Positions 11,403-20,728 are shown, numbered from the stretch's first letter. The stretch: 64,000 nucleotides of DNA from UBA1447 sp964627535 (GCA_964627535.1 CAZVJW010000008.1:40493-104492); one strand, 5' to 3'. The notes: generated by a model from the sequence alone, not told the origin. A program made the numbers and translations.

Positions 11403-13869
11403 TCCCAATTGTAATGCTTTTTAATTTGCTGCAATAGGAAAACATGTTTTCACCTATGCTTGCAACACTGTTACCGATTGATACGCTTGTCAGCCCACTG
11501 CAACCAAAAAACGCGGTTGGAGCGACGTTTGTCACACTATCCGGGATGATTATGCTTGTTAACCCGATGCAACCGGAAAATGTATAATCCCCTATACCCG
11601 TAACGCTCTCTGGAATACTAACACTTGTCAACCCGCTGCAATTGTAAAAAGCACGATTTCCTATGCTTGTCACGCTATTCCCAATTGTAATGCTTTTTAA
11701 TTTGCTGCAATAGGAAAACATGTTTTCACCTATACTTGCAACACTATTACCGATTGATACGCTTGTCAACCCGCTGCAACCAGAAAACGCGGTTGGAGCG
11801 ACGTTAGTCACACTGTCCGGGATGATTATGCTTGATAGCCCGGTGCAACCGGAAAATGTATAATCTCCTATACCCGTAACGCTATCCGGAATGTTTACAC
11901 TTGTCAGCCCGGTGCAGCCGGTAAACGCAGAATCACCTATGCTTGCAACATTGCTGCCGATTGCAAAGCTTGTCAGCCCACTGCAATTGTAAAACGTATA
12001 ATTTCCAAAGTTTGTTACGCTGTCCGGGATTGTTATGTTTGTAAGGCCGCTGCAACCGGAAAACGTATAATCCCCTATACTCGTCACGTTATTACCGATT
12101 GTGACACTTGTCAACATACTGCAGCCGGAAAAAGCATCATCGCCGATACTCGTCACGCTGTTTGGTATTATAATGTTTATCAGCTTGACGCAATTGAAAA
12201 ACATTTTATCGCCTATGATCGTAACACCATCCGGGATGTTTATACTTGTCAGCGCACTGCAACCGTAAAATGCATATTCTCCGATGCCCGTGACACTGTC
12301 CGGGATAATTACACTTATCAGTCCGCTGCAGCTTTCAAATGCACCGCTGCCGATGCTCGTCACACTGTCCGGGATGCTTATGCTCGTCAGCCCGCTGCAC
12401 CCGAAAAACGCAGCAGCACCTATGGATGTAACATTGCTGCCGATTGAGACACTTGTCAACCCGATGCAATTGTAAAACGTGTAATTTCCGAAGCTCGTCA
12501 AGCTGTCCGGGATGCAAATACTTGTCAGCCCGCCGCAACCGGAAAATATATAATCCCCCATACTCGTCACGCTAACCGGGATTGTCATACTTGCAATGCT
12601 TGTACATTTTGCAAACGCATTATCACCAATGCTTGTTATGCTATCCGGGATTGTTACGCTTATCAGCCCACTGCAACCGGAAAATATATAATCCCCTATA
12701 CTCGTTACGCTGACCGGGATCGTCATACTCGCAAGGCTTGTACAGTTAATAAACGCCGAATCGCCGATGCTTATTATGCTGTCTGGTATTGTTATTTTAC
12801 TCAAAGCCACACATCCGGAAAATGCGCTGCTGCCTATGCTCGTAACACTGTCCGGTATTGTTATTTCACTCAATGCCGCGCATCCGGAAAACGAATAATC
12901 CTTAATACTCGTCACGGTGTTCGGAATTGCGATCGAACCGTTTTTTCCTCCGGGGCAGATAAGCAACATCATTTTTCCCTTGTTAAACAAAATCCCATCA
13001 TCACTGGAATATGAAGGGTTTCCGGCATTGACATCGATACTCGTCAAACCACTGCACCCCAAAAACGCAGTGGAGCGGATGCTCGTCACGCTATTTGGGA
13101 TTGATATGCTTATCAGCCCGCCGCAACCGGAAAATGTATAATCACCAATACTCGTTACACTGCTTGGAATTGTCACACTTGTTAGTAATACGCAATCTGA
13201 TAACGCATATGAACCGATCTTTGTCACGCTGTTTGGGATTGTCACACTTGTCAATTTATTACAATATCTAAATGCAGAAGAACCGATGCTTGTCACACTG
13301 TCCGGAATTATTATCGAATCACTTTTCCCTCCCGGGCAGGTTATCAACGTTGTTTTTTCTTTATTAAATAAAATTCCACTAACACCGGAATATACAGAAT
13401 TGCTCGCACTAACCTCGATGCTCGTCAAGACGCTGCATTGGAAAAACGCTGAAGAACCGATGTTCGTTACGCTATTCCCTATTGTCACACTTGTCAGCTT
13501 GCTGCAGCCACTAAACACAGAAACCCCGATGCTTGTTACACTGTCCGGAACGGTTATGCTTGTAATTTTTGTCCGTGATGCAAAAGCGCGGTTGCCAATA
13601 GAAACTACAGAATAACCGCCAAGAGTCAAGGGTATGTTTATTGCTCCGGAAGCGGATACACTACAACCGGTTATCGTCGCTATTCCGTTTGAAACAGTAT
13701 AAGTATAAATCCCTTCCGTCAGCGCGCTCGCTTCAATCTTCAACCAGTCAAAATTCAACCAAGCCGGTAAATGGAAGTCAATTCCGGATATTCCGGAAAG
13801 TGGTGCTGAACCAAAAACCAAAATAAAGGCTAAAAGTGAGGCGACAACACTTTTCAATAATTTCTTCAT
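11403..13869 (-). CDS. Giant BspA-like surface protein, N-terminal part (signal peptide and LRR_5 repeats)
   Basis: The gene starts at ATG 13869. A usable ribosome binding site (CAAGGGAG) lies upstream, and a near-consensus promoter at 13905-13933. Residues 1-30 are a signal peptide (MKKLLKSVVASLLAFILVFG). A short N-terminal beta segment (LTEGIYTYTVSNGIATITG) precedes LRR_5/BspA units that run to the gap at residue ~822. Two variant units near residues ~165 and ~290 contain the longer insert FNKEKTTLITCPGGK / FNKGKMMLLICPGGK, as is common in this family. With the middle and C-terminal parts the protein would be at least about 3,100 residues. Since the final region carries a dockerin-like pair of EF-hands, the product is probably exported and held on the surface through a cohesin or by another route, not by a sortase. 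Confidence 0.85.
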
Positions 13870-13904
13870 GTATGCAACTCCCTTGTTTGACTGTAATTAT
13901 TAAG

Positions 13905-13933
13905 ATTATATCATTTACAGATTGAATTATCAA
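13905..13933 (-). promoter_or_regulatory. Sigma-A promoter of the giant LRR surface gene
   Basis: On the minus strand TTGATA (13933-13928), a 17-base spacer, and TATAAT (13910-13905). Transcription would start about 30 bases before the ATG at 13869. Confidence 0.75.
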
Positions 13934-13995
13934 TCAGAAATAAATACGAGTGAGGAATATTTTTGTAGAGTTTTGCACATTTCTCAATTCATTTC

Positions 13996-14024
13996 TTGAA
14001 CAAATAAAACAATTCTGATATAAT
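13996..14024 (+). promoter_or_regulatory. Sigma-A promoter, probably for metA
   Basis: TTGAAC (13996-14001), a 17-base spacer and TATAAT (14019-14024) face metA. The predicted transcript would start near 14031, so the palindromic element at 14044-14179 would lie inside the metA 5' leader. I see no S-box or T-box elements in this leader. Confidence 0.7.
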
Positions 14025-14043
14025 AAATTTCAACTTATCATTC

Positions 14044-14179
14044 ATACTAATTCACGATTGAAAAACCTCTAAAAAAATCAAGCAAAAGCTTTGATTCATA
14101 CGATTCTCCATTTTAATGCAGAATAGTATTATGCTGTTTTGTGCGGATTTTTAGTTAAGTTTTTATGAGTAATTAGTAT
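14044..14179 (+). repeat. MITE-like palindromic element, copy 1 (subfamily A, 136 bp, with nested insert)
   Basis: First of eight copies of a family with ends ATACTAAT...ATTAGTAT. Reading inwards, the ends continue as imperfect inverted repeats (TTCACGATTGAAAAACCTC on the left, AAGTTTTTATGAGTAATTA on the right). The core CAAGCAAAAGC...GTTTTGTGCGG can form an inner stem, so the whole unit folds into one long hairpin. All copies carry TA at both ends, which would fit a TA target duplication as made by IS630/Tc1/mariner transposases. No transposase gene is present, so it would be moved in trans. This copy is longer than the 103-bp norm because of the 32-bp insert at 14098-14129. Confidence 0.8.
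14098..14129 (+). repeat. Nested 32-bp palindromic insert inside MITE copy 1
   Basis: The insert starts ATACGATTCT and ends AGAATAGTAT (inverted repeats with one mismatch). Between them lies CCATTTTAATGC, identical to the insert in copy 6 at 44717-44748. Copies without the insert read straight across this point. Confidence 0.7.
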
Positions 14180-14224
14180 TAGCCGTTCATTCACGCTAAA
14201 TTTCTATTCTCGGAGGTGACTTCC

Positions 14225-15139
14225 ATGCCGATTAAAATTGACAACCAACTGCCGGCGCATCAAACGCTTGAAGCGGAAAATATCTTTGTTATTACCGAAG
14301 CCCGGGCACTCCACCAGGATATTCGCCCGCTGCGGATACTGCTTCTTAACCTGATGCCGACAAAAATCGAGACCGAAACCCAAATACTGCGTTTATTGAG
14401 CAACTCGCCGATTCAGGTTGAAGTTGATCTTTTGCATATGGCAACATACACCTCAAAAAATGCGCCGCAGGAGCATATGCTTAAATTTTATAAGGTTTTT
14501 AACGATGTTAAGGATTTGCGGTTTGACGGGCTGGTCGTTACCGGCGCGCCTGTTGAGCAAATGGCATTTGAGGAAGTTGACTACTGGGATGAGCTTTGCA
14601 CCCTTTTTGAATGGAGCAAAACCAATGTTTATTCCACTTTTCATATATGCTGGGGCGCGCAAGCCGGTCTTTATTACCATTATAAAATTCCGAAATATCC
14701 GCTTGAGGAGAAAATGTTCGGTATTTTCCCGCACCGGCCGCTGGATTTATACCATCCGCTGCTCAGAGGTTTTGACGATGTGTACAACGTTCCCCAATCA
14801 AGGCACACCGAAATCAGGCGCAGCGATATTGCCATGGTTAAGGATTTGCAAATTCTCTCCTACTCGGATATTTCCGGGGTCCACCTGATTTCAGACATGG
14901 CATGCCGAAATTTTTATACCACCGGGCATTCGGAATACGACAGGGATACGCTTGCCCGCGAATATTTCCGTGATTTAAACAAAGGCTTGCCTGTTAAAAT
15001 CCCATACAACTATTTCCCAAATGACGACACAAACCAAACACCCATGATGACCTGGCGGGAAACCGGCAGCCTTCTGTTCGCAAACTGGCTTAATTATTTC
15101 GTATACCAGCAGACACCGTACGATTTAAGCACCCTTTGA
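14225..15139 (+). CDS. metA: Homoserine O-acetyltransferase (MetA family, acetyl-CoA type)
   Basis: This cytosolic enzyme activates homoserine for methionine synthesis. The ATG at 14225 is chosen over the upstream GTG at 14216 because the GGAGG at 14212-14216 overlaps the GTG and is well spaced for the ATG; this gives 304 residues. The active-site cysteine is Cys142 (FHICWGAQ), and the catalytic His/Glu pair lies in TGHSEYDR near residue 235. Residue 111 is Glu (TGAPVE), counted from this start. In studied MetA proteins Glu111 goes with acetyl-CoA use and Gly111 with succinyl-CoA, so the product is predicted to be an acetyltransferase despite the family's common name. The gene stands alone between a palindromic element in its leader and a strong bidirectional terminator. 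Confidence 0.93.
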   Translation: MPIKIDNQLPAHQTLEAENIFVITEARALHQDIRPLRILLLNLMPTKIETETQILRLLSNSPIQVEVDLLHMATYTSKNAPQEHMLKFYKVFNDVKDLRFDGLVVTGAPVEQMAFEEVDYWDELCTLFEWSKTNVYSTFHICWGAQAGLYYHYKIPKYPLEEKMFGIFPHRPLDLYHPLLRGFDDVYNVPQSRHTEIRRSDIAMVKDLQILSYSDISGVHLISDMACRNFYTTGHSEYDRDTLAREYFRDLNKGLPVKIPYNYFPNDDTNQTPMMTWRETGSLLFANWLNYFVYQQTPYDLSTL

Positions 15140-15156
15140 CAATTTTATATAAAAAA

Positions 15157-15197
15157 GCATCCCCGCGGTTAACTGTAATCTGCGGGGATGCGTCTTT
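15157..15197. terminator. Bidirectional rho-independent terminator between metA and the DUF5696 gene
   Basis: GCATCCCCGCGG (15157-15168) pairs with CTGCGGGGATGC (15180-15191), with A-runs on the left and T-rich sequence on the right. It serves both convergent genes. Confidence 0.9.
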
Positions 15198-15205
15198 TAC
15201 GGCAG

Positions 15206-17578
15206 CTATTTAATTCTGATAAAGTCCCTTTTCTTCACGGTAAACCCGCCGACATCAAAATCGCTGCCGGTATAGTTTACATAAATGATTTTACTGCCTT
15301 CATATTCCGTGCAGAACACGCCGGGAGCAATCTTCGTATGCCTGATCATTCTCGCATCACGCAAATCAGACAGCGCGGTGTTTGCCTTTAAATAAAAATC
15401 AACAGCCTGATTAATCCAATCATCATAATAAAATTTTTCAACACCGCCGGTTTTATCTTCAAGATCTTTGTATGTCCACTCATAGCACGGGCTGGCGCCA
15501 TACTCAATATAACGCAGCATCCTATCCTTCAGTTCTTTTTGCTCCTCATCATTAATGCTGCCATACTCGATATCTTTTGCCGCAATGCCTGTTACATCCG
15601 TATTCAGGGCATCGTTTATCGGTGTACCGGAATAATCAACAATGCCATGCATAATCAGCTGAATAAATGGTACAGCCTCATATGCAGGGTTTTCCTCAAC
15701 GGATGTTTCGAGCGGCATAGGCATGTTAACAATAACATCGGCATTTTTTATTGCACAGAAATTCCCGGTATCTGCCATCACTTTTCTGCCGGTTGAAAGC
15801 GAGGTTAGCTGCCTTGCAACCTCCGAAGCCGCAATTTGCCGGTTGTATCCGTCACCGGAATAATCGGAATACAGTATTTTGCATGCATCATTTACACAAA
15901 AACCGGTCAGTTCTGTATTTTTAAAATAGGTTAATGTCTTCAGAACAGCCTTATCAATCCCCGCCACAGTGCGAATGCCCCTGCTGAAACTTGCGTCGCC
16001 CGCATATTCATATAGTTCATTTGGCGCTGTGAAGCAGGCAGAATCTTTGGTAATTGCAGCCGCCGGTTTTGATTTATCGGACAAACTGTTACCCCCGGTA
16101 GAAAGCAGATCAATATCCAAAAACAGCTGTATCTTCTGCGCCGATAAATATTTATTCAGCGCTGTAAACCCGTTCTTCCCACCCAGGGAAAGCATAATGT
16201 CCGCTCTTGCAATGTCGGTTTGGTTTAACCCGCCCGTAAGGGCGCCTTTATACCGCAGGAAAATACCGTTAACCCCTTTGGATTTCATTCTTGTCAGCAT
16301 ATCCTGCGCCTGTTCAAAGGTGGTAAGCACCGCCGTAGTTTTTACAGGGATACTTTTTATTATGTTATTTTTTACCGCCCCGACAACGGTTAAATTAAAA
16401 GGCAGATAATCGCTTTTTTCAACCGTTTTGGTTGAAAGGAATTTGTCGCGGATCAACTGTTCTCTGCATACGGATGCCAAACCCGAATATGTCGCGTTCG
16501 CACCGGCAACAAATCGCATGCAAAGCTTGATTTCATTAGTAACAGCAGTATTTTCATTATAGTAAAAAAAGCTGTTTTGGCTGATATATCTGTAGTATTT
16601 ATTTTTTTTCTCAACTGTTAAAACAGGTGTCATATTGAACCTTGCGCCAACCCTGTTGTAACCGCCCGTTCCGGTTGCGCGGTCCGCTGTGACAGACGCG
16701 ACAGCATCACCTTTTTGCACAAGCACGGCAAGAGCGCTTTCGCCGCGTTTCAACCCATATGCGGCAATAACGGCCGTGTTTGCCGTTTTGGCACCGGAAG
16801 AGCCCGCATCATTGCCGTAAACATTAAAGGTCAATTGCTTAAAATCCGGTTGTTCGACCGCGGTGTTAATTAACGCACCGCTGCCGTCCGGCACAAGAAT
16901 AAAGTCGCCTGCTGCGGCTGTTGACGATGCCCCGAAATATTCGAGCAACCCCAAATATTCGATTTTTGCATTCCCGTTGCCGGAAAGATTTTCGTTGGAG
17001 CAGGATACAATAAGGCTGCCATCTGTAAGCGTGTATTTCACACTTACGGAAAAAGCAATGTCACCTGTAATATATTCTGTTTTTTTGCCGGTTTCGGAAT
17101 CAAGCGTTATTGTATAATGAACGGTTACGCTTGCGGTTTCCGCTGTATATGACACGTTGCCGAAAGCGACCGAATTATCCTGAGAATTCAGATAAAGCGT
17201 TTCCCCGCCGTTTACAACCGTAAGCGACACGACCGCGGCGGAATTACCGGATGTTTGACCGCTGCTGTCAGGAACATATGGCAGCGAATACCAAACACTG
17301 TTTTTTAAGGTTTCCTTAACAACAATCGAATAGTTTTTTTCGTCGATATAAATCTCGATTAGTCCCGATTTCGCAATATATTTCAACTCTTCATTACCGG
17401 TAACATGCAGAGTGCTGTCTGTGTTTTCCGGGTAGATATCCTTCACGGCATCTTTCACAAGGACCTGCAATTTCGCGGCTTCGGTCTTTTTTCCGCAGCC
17501 TGTTAAGCAAAATATCATCGCTGCCGCAAGTAAAAGGGAACATGCGCGCAGAGTAAAACTTTTTATTTTGCCGGTCAT
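15206..17578 (-). CDS. DUF5696 family lipoprotein
   Basis: This 790-residue protein has a lipoprotein signal: a basic start, a hydrophobic stretch and a lipobox ending LTGC at Cys28, so it is probably anchored outside the membrane. The middle part contains features I recognise from the DUF5696 family, including LLEYFGASS…FILVPDGSGALI at ~210-235, and it continues into what looks like a TIM-barrel-like C-terminal half (FLRYKGALTGG near ~445, TGFCVNDACKILYSDYSGDG near ~570). Members often sit beside ABC sugar transporters in Clostridia and Paenibacillus, but no transporter is adjacent here. Glycan recognition or hydrolysis is a plausible but unproven role. The start has AGGAG 11-12 bases upstream, somewhat far but the only sensible choice. 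Confidence 0.8.
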   Translation of the reverse strand: MTGKIKSFTLRACSLLLAAAMIFCLTGCGKKTEAAKLQVLVKDAVKDIYPENTDSTLHVTGNEELKYIAKSGLIEIYIDEKNYSIVVKETLKNSVWYSLPYVPDSSGQTSGNSAAVVSLTVVNGGETLYLNSQDNSVAFGNVSYTAETASVTVHYTITLDSETGKKTEYITGDIAFSVSVKYTLTDGSLIVSCSNENLSGNGNAKIEYLGLLEYFGASSTAAAGDFILVPDGSGALINTAVEQPDFKQLTFNVYGNDAGSSGAKTANTAVIAAYGLKRGESALAVLVQKGDAVASVTADRATGTGGYNRVGARFNMTPVLTVEKKNKYYRYISQNSFFYYNENTAVTNEIKLCMRFVAGANATYSGLASVCREQLIRDKFLSTKTVEKSDYLPFNLTVVGAVKNNIIKSIPVKTTAVLTTFEQAQDMLTRMKSKGVNGIFLRYKGALTGGLNQTDIARADIMLSLGGKNGFTALNKYLSAQKIQLFLDIDLLSTGGNSLSDKSKPAAAITKDSACFTAPNELYEYAGDASFSRGIRTVAGIDKAVLKTLTYFKNTELTGFCVNDACKILYSDYSGDGYNRQIAASEVARQLTSLSTGRKVMADTGNFCAIKNADVIVNMPMPLETSVEENPAYEAVPFIQLIMHGIVDYSGTPINDALNTDVTGIAAKDIEYGSINDEEQKELKDRMLRYIEYGASPCYEWTYKDLEDKTGGVEKFYYDDWINQAVDFYLKANTALSDLRDARMIRHTKIAPGVFCTEYEGSKIIYVNYTGSDFDVGGFTVKKRDFIRIK

Positions 17579-17776
17579 CCTATATCATCACTCCTGTCAA
17601 GCGTATTTTAATAAAGCCAAGTATATCATATCAGGTTCAACTTTTCAACCGCAGGCCATCTGTTTTTGAACCCGGTAAAATTTATTCCGCCATGTTTTAC
17701 CTTCTGTTAAACACAGCGGAATTGTTTATTTTCGTTATATTTAATGATTACCGGCGGTTAACGCTTAACGGCGGTT

Positions 17777-17880
17777 ATACTAATTACTCATAAAAACCTA
17801 ACTAAAAATTCGGTACAAAAACCCATTTGTCAAAGGTTTTTGCTTGATTTCATAGAGGTTTTTTAATCGCGAATTAGTAT
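17777..17880 (-). repeat. MITE-like palindromic element, copy 2 (subfamily A ends, subfamily B core, 104 bp)
   Basis: The ends ATACTAATTACTCATAAAAA and AATCGCGAATTAGTAT are of subfamily A. The core CAAAAACCCATTTGTCAAAG is that of subfamily B, so this copy looks like a hybrid. Its right end overlaps the 3' end of the metallophosphatase gene and supplies that gene's stop codon. Confidence 0.8.
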
Positions 17881-18975
17881 TATATCAACGCCAAAGAAAT
17901 CCAATACAGCACCAGCCATTTTGACCGGATTCCAGCTTGATTGTTGTGCGGCATAGAAAATAGCTTTTCCTATGCCCGAAATTACCTCAAGGGCAACGGC
18001 ATTAGCATCGCCGTCAAGCCCGCCTAACGTAAACAATTTATACCTCAAATCCGTCACAGGGTTATCGCCGAGCAAACCGATAAATGTCAGAACATGCGTT
18101 TTATATGCCGATGTGTCATTTTCGTTTAATTCAATCACCCTGACGCCGCGTTCCATCTCCGGGCCGAATTCATTGAAGCCCGCCGTAGGTGTATAGACAT
18201 AATCAACACCCAAACGGCTGAAAGTATCCGAACGGTAATGGTTGTGCCCGAAAAAGGACGCGATTATATCCCCCTGCGCGGCAAATGAGCCATATACATT
18301 TTCGTTGTAAGGCACGATATGCTGGAATTCAATAGACGGAACCGGTTTGCCGCCGTTTGCTGTTTTCAGCTCATTGCTTTTTGAAATATACCAATTCACC
18401 TGGTCGGGCAAAACCTCACTCTGATTGGAATCAAGCAAATAAATATTAAAAGCTGTGCCGATGCCGTCGCTGCCGAGAATAGGCAGATTGTAATTGCCGC
18501 ACCCGCTTACAGACGGCCCCTCATCCACAACGAGGCACCCCTTGTATTTTTGAAGCATTTTCACCTGGTCTTCTAAGCTGACGGCTATTGCGCCATCATG
18601 ATTGCCGAAAGCAAACGCGAAAGGTATTCCTCTTCTTACAAGCGGTTTAACAATATTGTCAAGAGCCTTCGCAACTTTGCAATTAATATTGCCGCCGTCA
18701 AAATCCGAATCGTAATTCTTCATCTGGTCGCCTGTAAATACAACCAAATCCGGTTTGCTTTCATTAAGTGCTTTTTGAATCAATGTCAGCATATTGGGCG
18801 ACGCCCACTGCGTATCCTGTGAATCCGAGATTTGAACGATTGTAAAAGTACCGTCACTGTTGAATTTTAAAGGACCGGGTGAAGAGGCCTCAGCGGCATT
18901 TGCTGGGGCTAATAATGTAAATAATAAGGTGACCGCAATTAAAAGGCTTATGACTGCTTTGCTTTTTGATTTCAT
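17863..18975 (-). CDS. Secreted calcineurin-like metallophosphoesterase
   Basis: A signal peptide of about 27 residues (ending ANAAEA) is followed by a metallophosphatase domain. The metal-binding blocks are visible in order: QISDSQD (the usual DxH reads DSQ, so the first-block His is missing), VVFTGDQ, FGNHDG, IEFQHIVP and FGHNHYRSD. The fold is that of purple acid phosphatase/Icc-type enzymes, and the likely activity is hydrolysis of phosphomono- or diesters outside the cell. The ribosome binding site is GGAGGGAT. The last codons (ILIRD, then TAA) fall inside a palindromic element (17777-17880), so the natural C-terminus has been replaced or trimmed by that insertion. The C-terminal stretch SSWNPVKMAGAVLDFFGVD is therefore probably the end of a longer ancestral protein. 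Confidence 0.88.
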   Translation of the reverse strand: MKSKSKAVISLLIAVTLLFTLLAPANAAEASSPGPLKFNSDGTFTIVQISDSQDTQWASPNMLTLIQKALNESKPDLVVFTGDQMKNYDSDFDGGNINCKVAKALDNIVKPLVRRGIPFAFAFGNHDGAIAVSLEDQVKMLQKYKGCLVVDEGPSVSGCGNYNLPILGSDGIGTAFNIYLLDSNQSEVLPDQVNWYISKSNELKTANGGKPVPSIEFQHIVPYNENVYGSFAAQGDIIASFFGHNHYRSDTFSRLGVDYVYTPTAGFNEFGPEMERGVRVIELNENDTSAYKTHVLTFIGLLGDNPVTDLRYKLFTLGGLDGDANAVALEVISGIGKAIFYAAQQSSWNPVKMAGAVLDFFGVDIILIRD

Positions 18976-19065
18976 ACTTATCCCTCCATTATCTCACCAA
19001 ATATTTAATAGGCAACTATATAAAAATCCCCTCATATAAATTTGACTAAATATGGGGGTGTAATT

Positions 19066-19521
19066 TTATTCGTCGTTATCGTTGTCTTTTTTGCTTTTCT
19101 TCCTTCTTGCTTTGCTGCTTGCATTGCTTTCTTCCATTTTAGCGGCTTTCTCCGCTTCCTGCGCTTCCTTGGCAGCCTGCCTTTCAGCCTCAGCCTTTTC
19201 GGTGGAAGTGTTGTTCGTACTGATTGCCCAGCGGGTTATCTTGATTTTATTCCTGTCCGCGCCGGTTTCAATAATAAGAGAATCATCTTTAATGGTAACT
19301 ACTCTGCCGACGATACCGCCGATGGTAGTGATTTCATCGCCAACTTGAAGACTTTCGCGCATTTCTTTTTCGGCATTTTGCTTTTTCTTCTGCGGCCTGA
19401 TCATGACGAAGTACATTATTGCAAACATACCGCCCATTAAGAAAATTAAGGAAAACGAGCTTTTACCGCTTGTGCCTGATGCAGCAGCGCCGGTACCTGC
19501 CAATAGTGTGTAGAAATTCAT
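19066..19521 (-). CDS. yajC: Preprotein translocase accessory subunit YajC
   Basis: This 151-residue protein has one membrane span near residues 22-44 (FSLIFLMGGMFAIMYFVMI), followed by the family signature RPQKKKQNAEKEMRESL and the beta-rich GDEITTIGGIVGRVV. The C-terminal tail is long, Glu/Lys-rich and charged (KAEAERQAAKEAQEAEKAAK). YajC binds SecDF-YidC and supports Sec-dependent export. It follows tgt by 76 bases on the same strand, the common tgt-yajC order, and has a clear GGAGG ribosome binding site. Confidence 0.95.
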   Translation of the reverse strand: MNFYTLLAGTGAAASGTSGKSSFSLIFLMGGMFAIMYFVMIRPQKKKQNAEKEMRESLQVGDEITTIGGIVGRVVTIKDDSLIIETGADRNKIKITRWAISTNNTSTEKAEAERQAAKEAQEAEKAAKMEESNASSKARRKKSKKDNDNDE

Positions 19522-19597
19522 TAATATTTAACCTCCGAAAATGTAATGCTATTATTATAAACTTACAAGCTCCATTATGCAAGCTATTTTTTACCGT

Positions 19598-20728
19598 CTA
19601 AATCCTTGTATCAAGTTTTACCGTGTAATTTTCTTTGAAGGTTTCAAACGATCCGTTATCCAGAGCGTCGCGAATTTTTTGCATCAAAGTGTTATAGAAA
19701 TATAAATTATGCATAACGCTTAGACGCATTGCCAGCATTTCTTGTGCCTTGAACAAGTGGTGAATATAGGCACGCGAATGCTTTTGACAGGTTGGGCACG
19801 AGCAGGAGGCATCAATCGGATTATTATCGACTGCATATTTTGCATTGTTCAGGTTTATGATGCCTTCTCCGGTGAACAGATGGCCGTGACGGGCGTTGCG
19901 GCTTGGCATAACACAGTCAAAAAGGTCAACTCCCCTGCTGACCGCTTCAAGAATATTGCCGGGTGTACCCACGCCCATGAGGTAACGGGGTTTATGCTTT
20001 GGCATGTAAGGCTCCACAACCGAAATAATACGGTACATATCTTCCTTGGGCTCACCGACGGCGAGACCGCCTATCGCATAGCCGTCAAGGTCAAGCTCCG
20101 CTATTTTCTGCATGTTCTCTATCCGAAGGGTTTCAAAGGTGCAGCCTTGATTAATACCAAAAAGCAACTGCTTTTTATTCAGTGTATCGCTTAAAGAATT
20201 CAGCCTTTCCATCTCGTCCCTGCAGCGGTAAAGCCAGCGCACGGTACGCTTGCAGGATTGTTCGGCATACTCCAACCCGGCAGGATTTTCGACGCATTCA
20301 TCAAACGCCATGGCAATTGTTGACGCCAGGTTTGATTGGATTTGCATGCTTTCCTCCGGGCCCATAAAAATATGCCTGCCGTCAATATGGGACGAAAAAT
20401 GTACGCCTTCTTCTTTAATTTTTCTCAATGATGCCAGCGAAAACACCTGAAAGCCTCCGCTGTCGGTTAAAATCGGCGCGTCCCAACCTGTAAACTCATG
20501 AAGGCCGCCCAGTTCCTTTATCAATTTGTCTCCCGGGCGCAAATGTAAATGATAGGTATTGCATAACTGCACCTGGCACTTAAGGTCTTTTAAATCGTAC
20601 GCCGAAACGGCGCCCTTAATTGCACCTTGTGTTGCCACATTCATAAATGCGGGCGTTTGTACGGTACCGTTCACCGTTTCGAATTCACACCGGCGCGCCG
20701 CGCTTTGTGTTTTTAAAAGTTTTAACAT
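19598..20728 (-). CDS. tgt: Queuine/preQ1 tRNA-ribosyltransferase
   Basis: The 376-residue enzyme exchanges guanine for preQ1 at the wobble base of GUN-anticodon tRNAs. The family blocks are present: LTDSGGFQVFS (catalytic Asp), MAFDECVENP, GGLAVGE, the second catalytic region FDCVMPSRNARHG, and the zinc site CSCPTC plus a downstream His. One oddity is GINQGC, where most enzymes have GIVQGG; the second Gly of the base-binding loop is Cys here. It forms a queuosine pair with queA (22770-23816), from which it is separated by an unrelated membrane gene and two palindromic elements. The ribosome binding site is GGAGAAA. Confidence 0.95.
   Translation of the reverse strand: MLKLLKTQSAARRCEFETVNGTVQTPAFMNVATQGAIKGAVSAYDLKDLKCQVQLCNTYHLHLRPGDKLIKELGGLHEFTGWDAPILTDSGGFQVFSLASLRKIKEEGVHFSSHIDGRHIFMGPEESMQIQSNLASTIAMAFDECVENPAGLEYAEQSCKRTVRWLYRCRDEMERLNSLSDTLNKKQLLFGINQGCTFETLRIENMQKIAELDLDGYAIGGLAVGEPKEDMYRIISVVEPYMPKHKPRYLMGVGTPGNILEAVSRGVDLFDCVMPSRNARHGHLFTGEGIINLNNAKYAVDNNPIDASCSCPTCQKHSRAYIHHLFKAQEMLAMRLSVMHNLYFYNTLMQKIRDALDNGSFETFKENYTVKLDTRI

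Noticed and set aside
9701..13500. Regular repeats with ~69-base period that might look like a CRISPR array
   Set aside because: The period is in frame with a single coding frame, the repeats encode LRR_5 units, and there are no unique spacers or cas genes.
14025..14224. SAM riboswitch or T-box in front of metA
   Set aside because: Most of the leader is the palindromic MITE-like element; no S-box or T-box motifs are recognisable.
14418..14888. 156-codon plus-strand ORF inside metA
   Set aside because: It is in another frame of a well-supported enzyme gene and has low-complexity, arginine-rich shadow composition.
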